A stretch of DNA of 64,000 nt from Gymnothorax reevesii (GCA_029721435.1 CM056583.1:70798120-70862119); one strand, 5' to 3'; positions 12,384-24,639 are shown, counted from the stretch's first letter. A program made the numbers and translations. Notes: generated from the sequence alone by a model not told the origin.

Positions 12384-12558
12384 TCAGGGGTGGACTCAGG
12401 GTAGTGTACGTATTTTCCGGAACTCACTCAAGCACCTTATTCATTGGCTGGAAACACTTTCATTGTGTTGGAACTCACTCAAACCTCAATATAATTGGCC
12501 AATCATGTCGCAAACAACTCATGGAAACTACCCACTTCAAAACCTGGATCCACCCCTG
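12384..12558. mobile_element. Small CAGGGGTGG-ended MITE
   Basis: Left end TCAGGGGTGGACTCAGG and reverse-complemented right end CCAGGGGTGGATCCAGG are inverted repeats about 175 bp apart. The terminal CAGGGGTG is shared with the hAT MITE at 15594-15799, which suggests hAT, but I could not find a matching 8-bp target duplication. Confidence 0.5.
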
Positions 12559-13893
12559 GGCCTGGTATGCCAGGGGTAAAGTTCTAATTTATTGGTGAAA
12601 ATTTCTTACCTTAATAAAGGGAAACTCAAGAACTCGTATCCAACAGATGGAAAACACTATTCTTTGGGCTGGTGTCGAAGGTGCCAGTGATAAATGTAAC
12701 TGTGAATTATTTGCGAATACACCAGCCACACCGCAAGATGCATTTTACTAGATGCTGAAATGGGTTGGCCAGATTACAGCTGGATGAAAAGGACCTAAAA
12801 TAGCTTTCGGAGTTGCAGAAAGAAATACTTGTATTTGATTGAGACATCTGATTGCATCACATTTCTGCACTTTTCATGCTGCTAATCTGCCATTCTGCCA
12901 AATCGCAAAGGCGCTCTGTTGGATTTAGACCTGGTGACTGGTGAGACTATTGATGCACATTAGGCTCATCAACACGTTTCAGAAACCAGTGACTTTTGGC
13001 TGAATCTGAATTCTTTAAAGAGCAAGGAATCCTTCTCACTTACAGACATAGAACCTGAAATAGTTTGGCTGCTAGGCAGGACAAGGAGTGCTGGGTTTTC
13101 TATTTCATGAAGGAAACGAGGTAGTTTGGTCCCCCATTGCTGCCCTCCAGCAAGGAAACACGGGATCAACCGTGGAAGAGAGGAAAAAATTATTATGGAC
13201 CACAATCCTTTGCAGCTGTTGCTGCAAAGTTTTTTGATAAACTTGCAAAGGTTGTCTTCGCTGTCGAGATTAAAATGTATTGAACGAATGGACATCAGAT
13301 TTTTCTCAAATAGGACCTCGGGTACCTTTTACATCTACTTGCAACTTTCCCTTCATCTAGGAGACATTTTATAATGAGGTCAAGAAAAGTGGATAGGAAA
13401 GGATTTGGCAACTATTGAAATAATTCAAATGCTGTCTTGTTTTCACTTGATTTTCACTTTGCTACATGTCTTCAGCTGATCTTATTGCAATTAAATCGCT
13501 TGAAGGTCCGGTGCAAATGGGCCCCAGTCGCATTGGGACTAGATTTAAACAGAATTTCTCACACTGCCTCTGGAGTTTTGAGATGCAATGTGACCGCAAA
13601 GTGGTCAAGTGTAAATGGATCTGTGCACAGCAGCCACAAATTCCAGCGCTATGCTCCACTATGAATATCAGCTCCAGCTTCAGCAATAGGCCCACCAAAT
13701 TTTATACTGTAATAGGTGCTCCAACATTTGGCACCAGCCTCTGCCTTTAAGGATTCACTATTACGGCACACGATTTTTTACATTAACCCTGCCGCCTTCA
13801 CACTAGAACACCTTATCATGATCCCTGCCCCTCTCCAAAACCTCAAATCAGACGTCTGTTTGTCTACTGAAAATGTTTTCATGTGGTGAAGTA

Positions 13894-15456
13894 CAAACCT
13901 CAATTTCGATGAAGTTGGGACATTGTGAACGTGAATAAAAACAGAATACAGTGATTTTGTGAATCCTTTTCGACCTATATTCAATTGAGTACACTACAAA
14001 GACAAGATATTTAAGGTTCAAAATGATCAACTTTATTGTTTCTTTTTTTTTTTTTTTTTTTTGGAAATATTCAATTTGAATTTGATGCCTGCAACACATG
14101 CCAAAAAAGCTGGGACAGGGGCAACAAAAGACTGGGAAAGTTCAGGAATGCTCAAAAACCACCTGTTTGGAAAATTCCAAAGGTGAACAGGTTAATTGGA
14201 GACAGCTGGGTGTCATTATTAGGCATAAAAGGAGCATCCCTAAAAGGCTCATTCGTTCACAGGCTAGAATAGGGCGAGGTTCACCACTTTTGCAAGGAAT
14301 TTTTGCCTGCAATTGCAAGGGATTTTGGGATTTCATCATCTACAGTCCATAATATCATCAAAAGATTCAGAGAATCTGGAGAAATCTCTACACGTAAGCG
14401 GCAAGGCCAAAAACCAAGATTGAGTGCCCGTGATCGTCGGTCCCTCAGGCGGCGCTGCATTATAAACCGACATCATTCTGTAAAGGATATTACCATATGG
14501 GCTTAGGAATGCTTCGGAAAACCATTGTCAGTTAACACAGTTCCTTGCTACATCTACAAATGCAAGTTAAAACTCTACCATGCAAAGCGAAAGCCATTTA
14601 GCAACAACACCCAGAAACGCTGCCGGCTCCTCTGGGGCCAAGCTCATCTGAGATAGACTGATGCAAAGTGTGCTGTGGTCTGACGAGTCCACATTTCAAA
14701 TTGCTTTTGGAAATCATGGACGTCGTGTCCTCCGGGCTAAAGAGGAAAAGGACCATCCAGATTGTTATCAGCGCAAGTTCAAGAGCCAGCATCTGTGATG
14801 GCATGTGGATGTGTTAGTGCCCATGGCATGGCTAACTTGCACATCTGTGAAGGCACCATTAATGCTGAAAGATACATACAGGTTTTTGAGCAACACATAC
14901 TGCCATCCAAGCAATGTCTTTTTCAGGGACATCCCTGCTTATTTCAGCAAGACAATCCCAAGCCTCATTCTGCAAGTGTTACAACAGCATGGCTTTGTAA
15001 TAAAAGAGTGCTCGTAATAGAATGGCCTGCCTGCAGTCCAGACCTGTCTCCCTTTGAAAAAGTGTGGCGCATTATGAAGCGCAAAATACAGCAACTGTTT
15101 AGCAACTGAAGTCGTACATCAAGCAAAAATGGGAAATATTTCCCCGTACAAAGCTTCTACAATTATTGTCCTCAGTTCTCATATGCTTATTGAGTGTTGT
15201 TAACAGGAAAGGTGATGTGACACAGTGGTCAACATGGCCCTGTCCCAGCTTTATTGAAGTGGTGTTGCAGGGATCAAATTCAAAATGAATGAATATTTCC
15301 AAAAAAACAATAAACTTTATCAGTTTGCACATTAAATATCTTCTATCTTTGTAGTATACGCAATTGAAATAATGTTGAAAACGATTTGCATATCATTGTA
15401 TGCTGTTTTTATTCACATTTTACACCATGTCCCAACTTAATTGGGATTGGGGTTTG
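13894..15456 (+). mobile_element. Tc1-like transposon with long inverted repeats
   Basis: The element runs from CAAACCTCAATTTCG to TTGGGATTGGGGTTTG and is flanked by TA (13892-13893 and 15457-15458), the Tc1/mariner target. The inverted repeats are unusually long, about 200 bp each: blocks such as GTGAATAAAAACAG, ACTACAAAGA and TTTGGAAATATTCA occur in inverted order on both sides. Between them lies a degraded DDE transposase. Long repeats of this type are known from abundant fish Tc1 families. Confidence 0.9.
14303..15109 (+). pseudogene. Degraded Tc1-like DDE transposase
   Basis: The N-terminal frame (14303-14506) carries the paired-like helix-turn-helix block DFGISSSTVHNIIKRFRES, and a basic RKRQGQKPRLSARDRRSLRR stretch. 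After a stop and frame change, the C-terminal frame (14762-15109) carries the second catalytic aspartate in FQQDNPKPHSA and the DD34E glutamate region WPACSPDLSPFEKVWRIMKR. The first aspartate region (LWSDESTF) lies in the broken middle near 14675. Internal stops and indels make it inactive. The expected enzyme would cut and paste its own element into TA sites. Confidence 0.88.
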
Positions 15457-15593
15457 TACAAAGGAAATGTCAACGATATCAGGATATAATCTAAATAGAT
15501 CACACATGAAATAATATGTGGAAGCAGGGACTTTGTGACAGTGCATTAACTTGCTTTAAGCAGTTTTAAGATGGGTAAATTGTGACCATAAGA

Positions 15594-15799
15594 CAGGGGT
15601 GTCCAATCTAATCCGTAAAGGGCCGGTGTGGGTGCTGGTTTTTGTCCTAGCCTGCAGTGCTACAGCACCTGGTTCCAATAATTAACTAATCAGGGATTTC
15701 AATCAGGACCTTGGTGGCAGAATCAGGTGTGTTAGTGTTGGGCTGTAACAAAAACCAGCACCCACACCGGCCCTTTCTGGATAAGATTGGACACCCCTG
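15594..15799. mobile_element. hAT-type MITE with perfect 8-bp target duplication
   Basis: The ends CAGGGGTGTCCAATCTAATC and, reverse complemented, CAGGGGTGTCCAATCTTATC start inverted repeats of about 60 bp that include GGGCCGGTGTGGGTGCTGG. The 8 bases outside each end are identical, CCATAAGA (15586-15593 and 15800-15807). An 8-bp duplication is the hAT signature. The 206-bp length leaves no coding capacity. Confidence 0.92.
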
Positions 15800-16446
15800 C
15801 CATAAGAGGATTCATGTTGTTAGCAACGTAACTCAGACTGAGGCATTCAAATGAATGACTGATTGGTATTTATGGGGCCCAAAGTGTGCCAATAAAACAT
15901 TCCTCATGCCAACAAACAACCACTAGCAGTCTGGACTGTTGATATAAGGCAGGTTCGGTCTATATTCATGCTGTTGATGCCAAACTCTGACCCTAGCTTC
16001 TGTATGTTGTAGTTCATGAGTTTGATCAATTTTCATTTCAGCTGTCTACTTTTGGTGCACCTTTCCCCACCTTAGCATCAGGTTTCTGTTCTGCGCTGAC
16101 AGGAGTGGAACTTGATGTGCTATTCTGAGTTACCATAGCCTCTTTGTCAGTTTGAACAAGTCCGACCCTTCTCCTTTGACCTCTCTCGTTGGCAGATCGT
16201 TCTGTAAGCTAGAAGATGCACTATAAATGTCACACTAATGCACCAGAATATCATACTAAAACATTTTGGCGCATTGGCCATGACTCCCTCCTCCCTTTCT
16301 GTCCCTCTCCACCCTCTTCATGTTCTCAGCAAGGTGTTCTGAAATACATGCCCCTGAACACAAATATTAAACAATGCTATAAAGTTGCCCTTTTGTGAAC
16401 AGTGTCAGGTGATGAGGTAAGTGCAGTAGAGAAGCAAGAGGATGTA

Positions 16447-16984
16447 CACTGCTTAACAAATTTATTAGAACACCACCCAAGGTAAGGTTTATGCCACAGC
16501 TGCCCTAAATTAACAGTGTTTGTAATCACCAAAATCATTTTTATGTTTCTGTAATGGATGATCCACCAGTATGTGCAAGCTCTTTGACTGCAATGATATT
16601 TTTAATGCTAAAATGTAATTGTTGTTATCCATGAATATCAAATTTACAGTTTTACAAGAAAGCAGAATAAATAGTTATGCACATTATTATTTTTTGATTA
16701 AGATGCCAAATAACAGTTATTTTCTTGCATTCCTGAACATAAAAATTAGTTTTGGTGGTTGAATGCAAGAATGCAATCTGTTATCAAGGACAAAGAAGGC
16801 CATACAAAGTAAAGCTTTTTTTTTTGTTTTTATGTGTGAATAAGGACTATTTAGTGGTTTCAGTTCATCATTTGCCAAAGAAATAATCATTTTTAGTTTT
16901 AAGAAAGTCCTTTACAGATTTCTAAAATATTTGCGTTTTTTTTTTTTTTAATGACAGGTGGTCTAATAAATTTGTTAAGCAACG
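16447..16984. mobile_element. Mariner-like MITE, TA flanked
   Basis: Left end CACTGCTTAACAAATTTATT and reverse-complemented right end CGTTGCTTAACAAATTTATT form inverted repeats of about 30 bp, with TA outside both ends (16445-16446, 16985-16986). The 538-bp interior is AT-rich and noncoding. The assignment to Tc1/mariner rests on the TA duplication. Confidence 0.75.
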
Positions 16985-17639
16985 TACTTCTTGGATATGA
17001 TTTCACAGGTCTGAATATTGATTTTTACAGGACAAAGTTGTTTTAGAAACATTAAAAACATACTCAGCTTAGTTAGGAGCTAACCTAACATAATTTCTTC
17101 AATCCCCTCGTGATGTTAATTGATGTAACATAACTATTAGCTTGCTGGCCATCCAGCTAACGCTGGCTACCTAGAACCTATAATATGCTTTTGGTTTCTT
17201 AAGTTCAATGATTTAAATTGAATGTTGGCTGCAGCCCGCTTTGTAATGTTGTCGGCGCAGCATACATTAGGTCACCCTGCTGCTAGCTTGAGATTAGCAT
17301 GTAGATGTAGTCAGAATAAGAATGGGATATCATAACTAGAAACTGCGATGAGTCTTGTGAAATTAGGAATGCAAAGTAATGTATGTATATTTACAACCAG
17401 AAATGTTGTGTACACGAGCGCCAATAAATGAGGTAAAAAATCCGGCCATAACCATCAGCCTACATAGCATTGTAAAATCCTTTCATTGACAGTGATAAGC
17501 TTCAGTAGGCCAATATAGCGATTGCACCATTGACCGAACAAACTCATGACATTGCTAACAGCTAGTTAGCCATTATGCCTTCTCTTGTCAGTCACATATG
17601 AAAACATTTCAGAGTTGATATAAGTGTCAGGCAGTTACA

Positions 17640-18240
17640 GTGTCACAGAACCAAATCTCTCCAGTTCACACGTTGATTACAGACCAGTTATGTTCGGGGT
17701 GTTTTCTTTTCAAATCAAAAGTCCTCTTTCTTCTTAAGGTTGTCAATATTTGTTTAAAAACAACATCGCTGTTTATAAAAACATTTGTTGTAGTGACTTT
17801 GCATCTGGTCTTCCACAATTTTATCACAGTAACGCAAACACATAACCAATACAACTTTCTGTGATCAATACCACAGTCAAAATTGGCATAAATAATAGTT
17901 TTCCGATCGCACTGTATGTTTAAACCGATATCTTTCATTTTTTTCCAAACTTCTTTTGATCTATAGCAGTCAATTAAAAAGTGACCAATTGTGTCTCTCT
18001 CCTTACAGTTTGGCATCGGACAATCTATGGTTTTAATAAAACAACTCCATTTTACAACACTTCTCACTGGTAACCTGCCATTCATTATTAACCACATCAC
18101 ATCACGCATTTCTTCTGATATGCATTTAGTATTCAGATATTCCACCGCAGTTTTAGTTTCTGGAAGGGGCGACACACATGCACTAACATTATGTACGCCC
18201 AGCCTGGCTACCAAAACAAAGAACAGAGAAACTCAGATTA
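17640..18240 (-). pseudogene. 3' fragment of a LINE: zinc-binding domain after the reverse transcriptase
   Basis: A 182-codon minus-strand frame (17666-18214) encodes a zf-RVT-type segment. It has the strand DVMWLIMNGRLPVRSVVKW, then CPMPNCKERDTIGHFLIDC with the Cys-Cys-His-Cys spacing, then a conserved YRSKEVWKKM segment. This domain sits C-terminal to the reverse transcriptase in several non-LTR retrotransposon clades (Tx1/L1-like among others). No RT catalytic motif is in the window, so it is a 5'-truncated copy, which is usual for LINEs. The frame is open over 182 codons, so the insertion may be moderately recent. Confidence 0.7.
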
Positions 18241-18361
18241 CAGCACAGTGTGTGACTTCATTCTTTTCTCAGGACCCCGTTAATCGATTATGTCATTATT
18301 ACATAGCAAATAGTCTTTTGCTCATTATAAATGTTCAAAATTCCATATGTTGCACCTTTAA

Positions 18362-18727
18362 AGGAGCAGTGTATAGAATTTAGATTGACATTTTGGCAGA
18401 AATGGAATACAACATTCATAACTACTTTTTTAGTAGTGTATAATCACATGAAAACAATAATCATTGAGTTTAATCTCGCTAAAAATAAGCCCTTTAAACC
18501 TACAGGGGAGCGGGTCCACCTCCGTAGAGGCCGACATGTTGCGCCGCCATTTTTTCTACAGTAGCCCAGAAAGGGACAAAAGTTGATGAATAAAGCGCTG
18601 ACACGAGAACATCTTTCACGTTTTCGCAAGTTTTGCGGCCACCGTAGGTTTTCTGAGAAAAGGAATGGTCAGGTGGATGCAATCTATAATCTGACGGCTA
18701 GATGGATTTAAATCTTACACAAATCCT
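18362..18727. mobile_element. TTAA-flanked MITE, 366 bp
   Basis: TTAA sits immediately outside both ends (18358-18361 and 18728-18731). Left end AGGAGCAGTGTATAGAATTT and reverse-complemented right end AGGATTTGTGTAAGATTTAA are imperfect inverted repeats. There is no coding capacity. The AGGAGCA start is shared with the element at 61337-62454. Confidence 0.65.
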
Positions 18728-19628
18728 TTAAGTTTTGCAGACTCTACAGCTAATTCGCTTGGTCATTAAATCTACATCAGCAAATAGAAAAAACCCTTAG
18801 TAATTAAAACAATCAAATTTTGCAGCAGGCCTCTGTTGAATATTGTGTTCTGTTGACTATGCGCATAGACATTCATGCACTTTAGCTTTAAGGATTAGTC
18901 CGTGCTAAAATGGATGCATAGCCTATACAGTAAAGGGTTATTTTCTGAAAGACCTATGGAAGAACAAACTCTAAAGAATAAAAAATACAGCAAGGAATGG
19001 CTTTGCACTCAGCCTCAGTTCTGTGAAATAATGACAACAATGGGGTCACTGAGCATAGCGATAAAAATAAATATAAATTAGCCACAAGGGATGAAGAACT
19101 TTTAATTGCCTGGTAAAGTTGAGAGGCCAGAAGTGTGGGAGACTGCTGCAGTTTTCAGGGCAATCAGGCAGGAAACGGCAGCAGATTAAACTACTAGCAC
19201 AAAATAAATGTGTTCTCTGCTGTAGGGAGGGAAAAAAACTGCCAGCACAAAGCATGATTTATTGATTTTCCAACAACTATTATTCCGTAGGGGTATAAAT
19301 TTGGATCAAAAAGCAATCTACTATATTGTGACTTAACTCTTAAAATACTCTCAAGGTTGAATGACGCACGCACATAGTTCCCTGGTGTACAGTTGGGAGG
19401 GGTTTAATTCACATGACTATGAATCAGTCATCCCCTTTATCCGGTCTGCTCAGGACAAATACAAAATATAACCCACTGCCAGATCAACTGGAATTCACGT
19501 GGAGATTGATGCTCCATTGTTACTTCAGCAAGAGAGTAGAAAACCATAAACCAAGTAATTTGGCATTGAACATCAGGGATGCCAATATTCTGAGAGTCTT
19601 GCTGATGGTCTGTACTGTATGTTGGCAG

Positions 19629-19809
19629 GTGGAGTGGCTGAAGAATGAGGAGCTATTGAGCTCCGTCAGTGATGACAACATTGATACTCGAGCCGACCAC
19701 AACCTCATCATAAACCAGGCCCGCTTATCAGATTCCGGAAACTACACCTGCCTGGCCAGCAATGTTGTGGCGAAGCGGCGCAGCACTACGGCCACTGTCG
19801 TGGTTTATG
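19629..19809 (+). CDS. unc5d: unc5d exon: C-terminal half of Ig domain 2
   Basis: The exon encodes [36 protein letters not shown] and [16 protein letters not shown], ending ATVVVY. It completes the second Ig domain: EWLKN holds the core tryptophan and YTC the second disulphide cysteine, in the usual D-x-G-x-Y-x-C setting. [12 protein letters not shown] is a UNC5D-type string. The acceptor is TGTTGGCAG with GTG as first codon; the donor GTAACG leaves one base (G), phase 1. Length 181 bp. An open frame continues about 70 codons upstream of the acceptor (from 19413), but that part has no family similarity and is intron. Confidence 0.96.
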
Positions 19810-20541
19810 GTAACGTACATTGCTATAGTTTCTTACTGTAAGAGTTTGGTTGGCTCATATCAGCAGAGGCTTCTTTATGTTTTATTTTGGGTGAAAAATG
19901 GCTATTTTTCCTTGTTTTGAGGAACCAAATTTTTTTTAATGTTAAAAGAAAAAGCATAAAATGGTTTGGGAAAACCATCCCCAAAAGGGGAAAATGGGAA
20001 TTCAGGGGGAAAATGTACATTTAATTTTATATAAACATTGTTTGGGTCAAGATAATTGAATAAGTTTCATTTCAGACACTGCTCCACATACATCAGAGGA
20101 TATGCACACATTCTGAGCCGCTGGGATCACTCAAAATTAACTGAAGTTTCACCAGTCAGGCAAGGCCCTGTTGAAAATGTTGGGTTTGTTTAGGGTTGAG
20201 CGGATAAATGCGTGTTTACTTATGTGCAAGCCTCGGAAAGTGATTCCAATGCCAAAAATTCTCTAGTTATCAGGGTTTAGGACACTAATGAAGAGAAACT
20301 CACATTACTCAATTTGCGCAGGAAAACATGTAAGGAATTGTGCAATTACCTTTTTTTTTTCCCGAAATTAAAATGCACTGTTTGACTTGTGCATTTGAAT
20401 TATGCAATTATAGTTAAATGGGTCATGTGCATTTCATTCACAAATAAATTGACAAAATTATTACTGTTTTTTAAACCCTTTCTAAAAAAATCACTCTTTG
20501 TTTCTTTGTCCTGGTATCTCCATTTTGGGTTTTTCTTCTAG
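19810..20541 (+). other. Intron between Ig2 and TSP1 exons
   Basis: This 0.7 kb intron is AT-rich and has a poly-T tract near 20350 and a polypyrimidine run before the CTTCTAG acceptor. No repeat or gene is recognised. Confidence 0.8.
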
Positions 20542-20709
20542 TGAATGGTGGCTGGTCATTATGGACAGAGTGGTCCTCCTGTAATGTGCCCTGTGGAAGG
20601 GGTGTTCAGAAGCGGTCGCGCACTTGCACTAACCCTGCTCCACTCAATGGGGGTTCCTTCTGTGAGGGCATGTCCATGCAGAAAATAACCTGCAATGCAC
20701 GCTGTCCAG
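20542..20709 (+). CDS. unc5d: unc5d exon: thrombospondin type 1 repeat 1
   Basis: The 168-bp exon (phase 1 to phase 1) encodes a whole TSP1 repeat: [39 protein letters not shown] and [15 protein letters not shown]. The tryptophan ladder W-x2-W-x2-W, which can carry C-mannosyl groups in this family, the CSxxCGxG turn and six cysteines are all present. TSP1 repeats support the elongated ectodomain. The donor is GTAAGC. A symmetrical-phase exon of one domain can be skipped without frame loss. Confidence 0.97.
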
Positions 20710-23700
20710 GTAAGCTTGCCAATTAATTGGATTACCTTAGTGATTTATGGTAATTAGGAAATCAATCAAGGGTGGATTTTGTCGTGATTTTGGAGGTTCT
20801 GATTATGGAGTGTGTTTAATTAAGTACTTAACATGCTGTTTCCCCAAAACCTCTCCTAGTACACTCTGAGGCAAAAACAATGGGTCAGAAAGCTTTTCCC
20901 ATAAACATCCTCTGCTCAAATGCATTGGCGCCGTGGTCACTGATCCTGTTCCTGGAGATCTGTCATCCTGTAGGTTTTCATTCTGATCTGCAACTCAACT
21001 GACTGGCACGTTGTTGAAAGGTGTGCTTTGTTTGGGTTGCAGTGAAAATCTGTCAGATGGTGGATCTTAAGGAGCAGTGGTTGGTGACCATTGCAGTGGT
21101 GTGATGTGAAGACATATAGTTCTTTGAAACATCTTCAGTATCTTCTTCAGAGCCTGTGCGCCATCATCTGCTGATGAAAAGTTGATGAACTTGATAGTGA
21201 GAAAAAGCTTGAAATCCACTTGCATTATCTCTGTGTTCAGGAAAGTAAAATCTTGACAATATAATAGGTGTGACTGTTCTGAGTCATAAAGCTTGTTTTC
21301 ATCAGGCCAACTACAGCTATTTTGAAATTTATGAGACTCTTAAGGCAGGGAAAATCCCTATCTCAATATCAGTGTTTCATCAACATTTTAAAATAGTTGG
21401 TAATGTTTGCCGTATGTACAGGATCAGGAAGGCCCAAAGCAATCTCATGCTATGATGACCACAGTCAGACGTTTATGGTCCTTTGGGGTGAGGCGTGGGG
21501 ATTGGAGAGAGAGCTGGTGGAAATTGTCAAAAGAAATCAAAACTCAGATAACAAGACTCCTCCTAGTAGGACAATTACAAGAATACTGTCTCTTGCTGTT
21601 TTCTTTTTTTTCAGGATGATGTGTTGTCAAAAAGCCATCGGTGAGAAAAGCATCAAGGACATAATGGAGTTTTTGGCAGAGTATGGGAGTTTGATGTGGA
21701 GTGGTTGTGATGTTTAGTTGTGCGGAGTCATATCTTTTTGAATTGTACAGTGATGCTTCACAGAGCTGTGTTTGAACCTGTGGTGAGAAATACTGTATAC
21801 TAGTGAATGCAGTTAAGCATTGGGGAACAGGTAGTGTGAGGTCACTGAGATAAGTTGATAAAAGGACTGAAGAATATTGCTGAAAAGCGTGCTTACCATT
21901 GCTGAAAAGTTGTTTTCTGAAGAGGAGTGATGAGAAGTTATCGTCAATGAGACAGTGCACCGTCAAGATTGGCAAGAAGTGGCTGGAGAGCAAGTCTGTC
22001 AAACTCATATATTGACCCGCTTAAAATCTGTGGTGAATATTTGAGCCAATATCAAACATGAACAGGCTGGAAAAAGTGTTTTGACCAATAATCAGGTGTT
22101 TGAAGTTATCAAACTAGAACAATGTGGAATGATTTTAGTGTTTATTTCTATAAAAGGCTGTCAGCAAGTTTACCCACAAGCATCACTGTCTAAGGAGATC
22201 TGAAGAAAAAGCTATCCCATCCTATTTTATTGCATCAAGTTGTTAAACTCAAGATGGGCATTACAATGCATTCAATACGTTATCGTGGGCTGTGATTGCA
22301 CGTGTGTTGTGTGTTGCCAATGTGGACAGCTGCGAGTGGGATCTTAGAGATGTTGCTGAGAAGCAGTGTTCATAGTTCAGGAGTAATGAAGAGACATTTT
22401 GTCACAAACATCTCCGTGACAGCATTAATATTTTAAGAATGGTTGTAAAACCATTTTAAGGTGTTTACATTTAAGGAGCTTTTAGAAAATTCACCTTAGT
22501 TTCATTAGACTGCCTTGACCCTTCCCCGTCCTCCATTCCAGTCGTTCAGATAAGGTCACACATGCCAGGCCATGTGCCTGGCCACTCACTGATGGTAAGC
22601 AGAACAGTATGGGACACCCTCCCTTTCTTTAAGCCAGTGGAAGAGCCAGCGTCAGCTTTAATCGGAATATTCGCTTTTAACAAGAATATGAAATGGATGA
22701 AGATGGCCTGAAAGGAAAATAAAAATACTCCTTTTTATTCTTTCATTGCCTTGCTTGGGGAATATAACGCACATTAATTTTGGTGTTTTCCATCGATGTT
22801 ATCTTGGATAGTTACTGTAAATGCTTCTTATGTATCTATTAGATTAGTCTAAAAATGCATTTGCAGGAGCAGAACAAATGGTTATCATTCCAGCATCTCT
22901 GCCTCCTATTCAGTCAAAAAGCTTTGGATGTGTGGAAGTATAATTGCTTTGCACTTATTTTCCTAACGCATTAATTCTAATTTTGGGTGGAATTTCTGTA
23001 TTCCTCAGAGGACAAAAAATTTAAATTATGCAAATCATTTCTGTAGAATTCATTTAATTAATGTCAATGGACCATGGCTCTGGGGTTTATGGTTAATGTA
23101 TCTGCTGTTATGCAATGGTAATGGGCCTTTTGCAAATGCATTACACTGTATGTAACCCATTTCTTGAAGGATAGGAGCACTGATGCTGCATGCCTTAATA
23201 AATCTAGCCTTTATTACTACCATCTCCATTGCTGTTTTAGAAGCACAAGAACTATGGCTTGGCTTTTATTTAATCACAGGAATAGCACTTGCCGTATGTG
23301 GGAAACATTCTGTATTTTTTTGAACTAGCAATACTTTTCCATTGACAATGTACAACCTGACTTCACTTTTCGGAGGAAATTGGTGGCAATGTGTAAATGC
23401 ATAATTTACATTTAGATTGAGAGAAGGAACCTTTTCAAAACTATAGAGACATTATTGAATGGAAAAAAACTAGAATAAATATTCCCTTTCAAAGCCAAAA
23501 CAGAATGTATGTGCTATTATTATTGGCAAAAAAGGGGAATATTCCGTCTGCTCTCCGTTTCAATTTCGGATTCATAACATGACAAAAAAGCATTACATAA
23601 ACTAATATGACACAAACAGGCCATTCAGCCCTACAAAGCTACCATTTTGTCACCATTTCATGGCACTGAGCTTTACTTAGGAGCTAGATTGTGTTTTGCA

Positions 23701-23857
23701 CCGGTCTTGACAAGCCTGGTGTTGAAAACCCCTCGGCCCATATTCTGAAGTCAGGTCCAAGAGTGGTTTAACTGTTTTCCCCATTGACTCCCCCCTTCCT
23801 CTCCACATAATGACAACAAATGACGATGATTGGGAAGGCTGGGGAAAAAGTCCATTG

Positions 23858-23858
<1 letters not shown>

Positions 23859-23901
<43 letters not shown>
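23859..23901. repeat. AT dinucleotide microsatellite
   Basis: About 20 uninterrupted TA units. The short YIYIYI frames read from it are artefacts. Confidence 0.97.
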
Positions 23902-23902
<1 letters not shown>

Positions 23903-23985
23903 TTCATATGTGGTCATTATGGGAAAAGAGTTAAAGCTGCTGTTTAAGCAAAACTGGAATAACACAAGAGTGCTGTTGAAGTTAA

Positions 23986-24581
23986 GGGGTGATAAATGAC
24001 ACCAGGAAACAACTCAGAATTAATCTAAAGAGGTATATGTGATAACCAACAAAAAAGTTGGCATTTTTCTGTTTATGCGGTTGCCATGGTAACCGAGCAA
24101 GCTCATTAAATATGCACAAACCTCTGGCACCAATTCCTTTTTAACTGTATGATAGAATTCAGTTTTTAAAAGCCATTGCTTATCCAAATGCAATGGCATA
24201 GCCATTCTTTGCCCAGATTTTTTAATTTTGTGATTATGGGGCATTTTACTCAAATTTTGAAATGATTTTGCGCAGAATCTGACGAATACTCAAAATATTA
24301 AAAGTTTCTAATGACCCAAAGTACCTGCAGCCCAAAGTTCATTGATTTTCAATGATAAATAAAAAAGTTATGGTTGCGACAAACATGAGAAACGCGGAAA
24401 ACAGTAATACCTTAGGAAATCAATGGAAAATGCATTAAACCGCATTGAAAAGTTGAGTTCAATTTTTAATCCTTGTAGCAATTAGTGATTATTAAAGGTG
24501 GGTCATTATAGAATAGTTTTATTCAAAAAATTGTTTTTGGAAAAATGATCAAATTTTACCCATTTAACCCCAGATCACCCC
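23986..24581. mobile_element. TTAA-flanked MITE, 596 bp
   Basis: TTAA lies outside both ends (23982-23985 and 24582-24585). The left end reads GGGGTGATAAATGAC and the reverse-complemented right end reads GGGGTGATCTGGGG, so the clear inverted match is only about 8-9 bp. The interior is noncoding. Kolobok or piggyBac origin is inferred from TTAA. Confidence 0.55.
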
Positions 24582-24639
24582 TTAAAAGTTGTCATGCACT
24601 TAGGCATCATATGTGGTCATTATGAGAAAAATAGTTAAC

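Larger units (their letters stand above)
6740..19628 (+). other. Large intron splitting the Ig2 domain
   Basis: This 12.9 kb intron holds most of the left-hand mobile DNA: a 5' gypsy fragment (about 7586-10386), a dispersed repeat (10605-10855), a CA microsatellite (11251-11295), a Tc1 end relic (11960-12055), a small CAGGGGTGG-ended MITE (12384-12558), a Tc1-like element (13894-15456), an hAT MITE (15594-15799), a mariner-like MITE (16447-16984), a LINE 3' fragment (about 17640-18240) and a TTAA MITE (18362-18727). Stretches 6740-7585, 10860-11250, 12560-13890, 15810-16440 and 18730-19628 show no gene and nothing I can name. Confidence 0.75.

Noticed and set aside
19413..19628. Extending the Ig2 exon upstream because the frame stays open from 19413
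   Set aside because: The upstream residues have no UNC5 similarity, and a clear acceptor (TTGGCAG) sits exactly where homology begins.
23677..23965. Frames with YIYIYI tracts, here and near 44605-44875 and 53814-54340
   Set aside because: They are translations of TA microsatellites, not genes.
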